A stretch of DNA of 37,500 nt from Chrysomallon squamiferum. Its lineage: Eukaryota > Mollusca > Gastropoda > Neomphalida > Peltospiridae. A program made the position numbers and the translations under genes. The notes under the pieces are model-generated. The model ran no database searches and was not told the origin of the DNA. It saw nothing but the letters and a program-made list of their open reading frames with translations. Position 1 is the first letter of the stretch; each line of letters starts with the position of its first letter. This document shows, one piece after another, positions 32,657 to 37,500 of this stretch. The DNA lies in contig CM022670.1 of NCBI GenBank assembly GCA_012295275.1, forward strand, positions 7,591,712 through 7,629,211, read 5' to 3'.

Positions 32657-32696
<40 letters not shown>
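32652..32696 (+). repeat. (CA)n microsatellite
   Basis: Interrupted by CC at two points. CA-rich DNA extends from about 32510 to 32720. Confidence 0.95.
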
Positions 32697-32697
<1 letters not shown>

Positions 32698-32799
32698 ACA
32701 CACAAATATTCATAAACACAGACATCCCATTATTAATATTAAATCGGAGATTTCCAAGATAAAACAATAGAGCGTCAGTCACACAATCACCACTAGATT

Positions 32800-33260
32800 A
32801 GTTAGTTGTAACTGGACACTTTTCACTACAAATACCGCCCAGAGAGCCGGCTATCTGTCTCCGATCAGAAATTCAGGCGCTGAGCTTAACATAAATGTTA
32901 CAAGATGCTCCACAAGGCTAAATTTGATACTAGGCTTGATATCGTATTTTTACGACTCTATAAAACTGGCCATATTGACAGTGACCAGCAAGGGTTTTAT
33001 GTCTCGAGCCATGACCCCTGGTCGTAAAAGTCTGGTGTGAGAGAGAAAGACAGGGGCAGATTACAAGAAAATGTAACTGTGTCTGTGTGGGGAATTGCTG
33101 ACCATCTGAAACGGACACAAGTCGGATGCATTTCCCGGTGAATGTCAGTTTCGAATAGGAAATGTACACGCCCACACCGAGGGTGTGTTTGTTGTGAAAT
33201 TCGCTCACTGACTCTCTGCCAATTATTTCGTTTAGTAACATTCCAAAGTAAATAGCCAGT
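32800..33260. promoter_or_regulatory. Candidate cis-regulatory block, about 460 bp
   Basis: The least AT-rich long block on the right side apart from the CpG block near 30 kb. TTTACGA at 32949-32955 and TCGTAAA at 33022-33028 form an opposed pair. Two overlapping minus-strand open frames (about 90-100 codons) do not resemble known proteins. Confidence 0.35.
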
Positions 33261-33860
33261 GCTTGGAATCAAAGTTAGAGGATTTGTTTCAAAATTAATT
33301 CCTGTTCCTTAAACTTTTTTTTTTGTAGTTGTTTTGTTTTGTTTAGATAAGTTTCCTGAAGGTTTTCTAATTTTAGTAATATTTGAATAGTTATTACATT
33401 GCCAAATACATTATTTGATCTATTATAATCTGGCCACGATATAACTCAAATTTCTTCATTCTTTTGTTTGAAATTTATCATTATACTGTAACAGCTATTC
33501 TCGTTCTAACAAGGTTTGCACTAATACACACAGGAGAAAATATTTTGAATGTTCTCTTAATTCTGGTGTATAACAACAGGACAGCGGATTTTCTCTGTAA
33601 CACCATTATCACAAAACTGTTAATTTGACCAAACAGGTATCTAATATTTTTGTTTTCTGTCTTTCTTCTCCTCTTTTTTTTTCTGCCTTCATTTCTATTC
33701 TTTCTTACTTTAACTTTTTCATTCTTTCTTTTATTCATTTCTTTTTTAAAATATAACCTCCACATATATCTCGACAAACATTATCTTAACATCAGTGCAG
33801 TTCTTCTTTTTCTTTCTTTTTCTTTCCTTTTTTACATAATCACTGAAATCTACACGGCAG
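33261..33860. other. AT-rich, T-rich spacer
   Basis: Pyrimidine-rich CTTT-like DNA at 33650-33830. No gene seen. Confidence 0.6.
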
Positions 33861-34290
33861 GATTTGACACCTTAATCCGGCATGTTTAAACTATAACGAA
33901 GTTCTCTCACAACCGATTCGATCATCTCTGGCACGTACCAGTTACCCGTATCAATCATGCAATCGACAGACTACTGAAATGAACATCCTGCAGTAGAACT
34001 CGCTTTGTGAAAAACGATCACCTTTCACGCACTGATCAGTATCCTCCACTAATTTCCTCCCTCGTTTCTGAACGCTCTAGCACAATCGTCTTCTTTGAGA
34101 CTATTACGACACGAGTCTTTGTCCCACCGTCTTGCTCGTTCATACACGACTATCGGACACATTGTAAGCAGACCGTGGACAGGTCAGTTGACGTGATTCT
34201 GGTCAAACATTCCGATTATCAGCCATCATGGTGGTCCACGTAATTATACGTGGCTTCTGTGACATCCCGCGGTTTCCTATTAAGAGATAA
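33860..34290. promoter_or_regulatory. Candidate cis-regulatory block
   Basis: CpG-retaining unique sequence. A near-palindrome CCACGTA-ATTA-TACGTGG (34236-34253) encloses a TAATTA homeodomain core. T-box-like CCTTTCACGC is near 34021. A 78-codon open frame is unrecognised. Confidence 0.3.
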
Positions 34291-34462
34291 GTACGTAGAT
34301 TAAAACATAACAGACAACTGATGTACGATATCAGAGCCATTCGTCAGAGCACACAATTCTTTATTATGTACAGCATGATAATTAAGAATAGAGATATCTT
34401 TCTCGTTCTCTCCCTCTATCCCTCTCTAGTTTTCTCTCACTTTCTCTTTTCTCTCACTTTCT

Positions 34463-34466
<4 letters not shown>

Positions 34467-34553
<87 letters not shown>
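34467..34553 (+). repeat. (CT)n microsatellite, about 87 bp
   Basis: Pure CT array, preceded by degenerate CTTTCTCT. Confidence 0.98.
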
Positions 34554-34559
<6 letters not shown>

Positions 34560-34776
34560 GTATCTGTCTATTTCTTTGGTTTATAATTATTTATTTTTTC
34601 ATTTCCATGTAACTCCACAATGAGAATAATTGTGACAAGGAATTTAATAATTTCTGCTATTTGAAGAAAACTTCAAACAGTGAAAACATAATATTTGTTT
34701 TATTAGAGATGGTCATCAAATATTTGTACATTCGATTCTCTTTAATTTGGAAATAAGGTTTCTTTATATGCGCTTT

Positions 34777-34892
<116 letters not shown>

Positions 34893-35106
34893 AAGAAAGG
34901 GAGAGAGAGAGAGGGTGAAAAAAAACATAACATACAGTAATTTATAATGATGTAACATTTATTTTTCCCACAAGTGTTGAAAAGCTAGCGAAGGTTTCAA
35001 GTTACAAAACTATCTTGTTGAAAAATCTCAGACAAATGAAATTTATTTTTCCCTTTCAGTCCCTCATCTGTCAAACCTTAGCCTGACTGATTTATATTTC
35101 GTGAAA

Positions 35107-35325
35107 GAAATAGATTGGTTTAATAACAACTTATCATGAGGAAATCGATTACTTTATTAATGACCCATCATGAAAAAATGTACAGCTGAAATCGATTAGT
35201 TTTATTAATGAACTATCATCCAGAAAAGTACATCAGAAATTAACTACTACGTTAATCACACCATCATAAAGAAAGAAACGTACAGCTGAAATCTATTAGT
35301 TTTATTAATAACACCATAATCAGTA
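35107..35325 (+). repeat. Minisatellite with about 48-bp unit, five copies
   Basis: GAAAT(C/A)GATT-type unit starts at 35107, 35141, 35188, 35236 and 35288 (spacing 34-52 bp). Units share TTTTATTAATGAAC, CATCATGAAAA and GTACAGCTGAAATC. Confidence 0.75.
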
Positions 35326-35379
35326 ACTTTACAATCTCTTAAACACGCCATTTTTCTTCTTTCTTCTTTTAATACTCAT

Positions 35380-35640
35380 CTTTGAAGTTTATTTTAATAT
35401 TCTAATAACAGACAGAAAAAAGTCTCTCCACTTCGTTCTCAGGGATAGACGACAAAGGGTTAATTTCGTGCGTGTTTTACGTATCATGTTCAATTTTTCC
35501 ACACATTTTTGTTTTAATACGCCATTCAGCCTTCATCTTGTTGTTTTTAGCCCGTATTTCCAGCAGGCCATTTGTTTATCCAAAACGCCGAGCGAAAAGC
35601 AGACAGACACTAAAATCGTATCCTGAGCGAAACATGATAG
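35380..35640. promoter_or_regulatory. Candidate cis-regulatory block
   Basis: CpG-retaining block with forkhead/Sox-like CATTTGTTTATCC (about 35570) and CGTTTTACG-like motifs. No recognisable coding. Confidence 0.25.
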
Positions 35641-35949
35641 AAAAACGCGAGCGTGAAAAAACAAGATGTAATGATTTATTTTTCGTGTGTAAAAACAACA
35701 GTTTTTCCCTGTTCTGCTGACATTTCGCTAGTTCTTCTCAAAACAACGTCGTTTTTACAGCCCGTGTTTAACTACTGATTGATCCAGTAACCAGATCTAT
35801 ATATGTTTACAAAAGAAATCTCTTTTACATATGGTGTTTGTCGATGTTTCAGCTCCCTCTAACTTAGCGCTCCTGTCGTTCTGTTTGACATACAGAGATG
35901 AATGGATGATTTAGGAATGTGCTATATTTTTTTTTTTTTTTTTTCTTAC

Positions 35950-36000
35950 TTTCTGTGCAGCCGAGGTCAGAAGGTATCGAGTTCGAATCCTGTTTTTGGA
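35950..36000 (+). mobile_element. tRNA box-B-like fragment, possible SINE relic
   Basis: GAGTTCGAATCCTG (about 35979-35992) matches the pol III box B well, and GCAGCCGAGGTCAGAAGG precedes it, as in SINE heads. No box A at the right distance and no stable T-stem, so it is not an intact tRNA gene. Confidence 0.35.
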
Positions 36001-36032
36001 CAATTAATAATATTAATTGAAGAAATTGAAAT

Positions 36033-37019
<987 letters not shown>

Positions 37020-37020
<1 letters not shown>

Positions 37021-37500
37021 TTGTTTCTGTTGTGAAAGAGGCATTTCGTACGAGCGTCATTGTAAATGTTGTTTGTTACACGGACACGGGGGGAAAGCCC
37101 TGCGGAGTAACAGCATTGTTGTCTGACAAAAAATGACAGGATTCTCTGGATAATGCGACTTAGGGTTGTAATTATCTGCAACCTGTTTGCTCTCCTCGGC
37201 TGTTTGCCTTCACTGTACTCGTTTGTTTCCTTGTTTGTCGTTGTGAAATAGTTGTGTTTTCCTTGGCTCGGCCGCGCTGTCTTCCTCGCTCGCTGTGACA
37301 ATAGGAAAGCTTTGCCACTCACAGCCCATCAAAGAGGCAAGGTGGGTCAGGTGCCCTTGTACACTGCCACGGCAACATTCTGGGTGGGGCTGTGGAAAAT
37401 GGCCAAAGGGGATGAAAAACAGACCTGTTAAAGGTTATTTTTGGTTAAATAAATCTCAATTGAAGGTTAATTATTTCGTGGATGCCAGAAAATTTGTTTA
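37020..37500. promoter_or_regulatory. Candidate conserved cis-regulatory block at the right edge
   Basis: About 480 bp of balanced, CpG-containing DNA. Includes Sox-like CATTGTT (37114-37120) and ACAATAG (37298-37304), a TCF/LEF-like CATCAAAG (37327-37334), homeodomain GTAATTATC, and a GGTGGGTCAGGTGCC zinc-finger/E-box-like stretch. The minus strand is open for about 115 codons with no recognisable domain. It may continue past the edge. Confidence 0.4.

Noticed and set aside
35950-36000. Possible tRNA gene (good box B)
   Set aside because: No box A at the required distance, no acceptor or T-stem pairing; at best a SINE relic.

Overview
This is AT-rich animal DNA packed with microsatellites. 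Genes are split into short exons by GT-AG introns, so few coding segments form long open frames. A degenerate tRNA-derived SINE near 12.2-12.5 kb, whose body resembles a family widespread in molluscs, plus very long (GA)n/(CT)n arrays, suggests a mollusc or another lophotrochozoan. That placement is inference.

Left 4.2 kb (minus strand): the N-terminal part of a thioester-containing protein of the alpha-2-macroglobulin/CD109/TEP family. Six exons (2411-2565, 2075-2100, 1504-1657, 1176-1246, 581-706, 350-389) join with consistent phases into about 190 residues covering MG1 and MG2, including the hallmark IQTDKAMYKPGQT, LLGDWKIKVIAG and YEQIFTIAEY. The gene runs off the left edge. Upstream, a TATA box and initiator (4221-4227, 4193-4197) with a 35-nt leader exon ending ATG-AG/gt, and a phase-compatible small exon (2960-3013), are plausible 5' parts. 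The secretion signal is not convincing.

7.9-10.8 kb (minus strand): a complete two-exon gene for a 92-residue cysteine-rich, probably zinc-binding protein (exon 1 10590-10634; exon 2 7878-8111; 2.48-kb intron), with a CCAAT box and a CRE-like site just upstream of its start.

10.8 kb to the right end: no coding gene that I can demonstrate. The stretch alternates AT-rich simple repeats, minisatellites (37-bp, 17-bp and about 48-bp units) and many (GA)n/(CT)n arrays with about 14 blocks of 200-500 bp that are less AT-rich, keep CpG and hold recognisable developmental transcription-factor motifs (Sox, TCF/LEF, forkhead, Otx-type, T-box, NK2, posterior-Hox-like). A GC-box, CpG-rich block at 29.88-30.29 kb looks like a promoter with a non-coding first exon on the plus strand. 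The simplest reading is a cis-regulatory domain of a developmental gene lying to the right. This is inferred from composition and motifs only, with no alignment.

The two recognised genes share strand and are about 3.7 kb apart but need not be functionally linked: one is a secreted or surface immune-type protein, the other a small zinc-ribbon-like protein.
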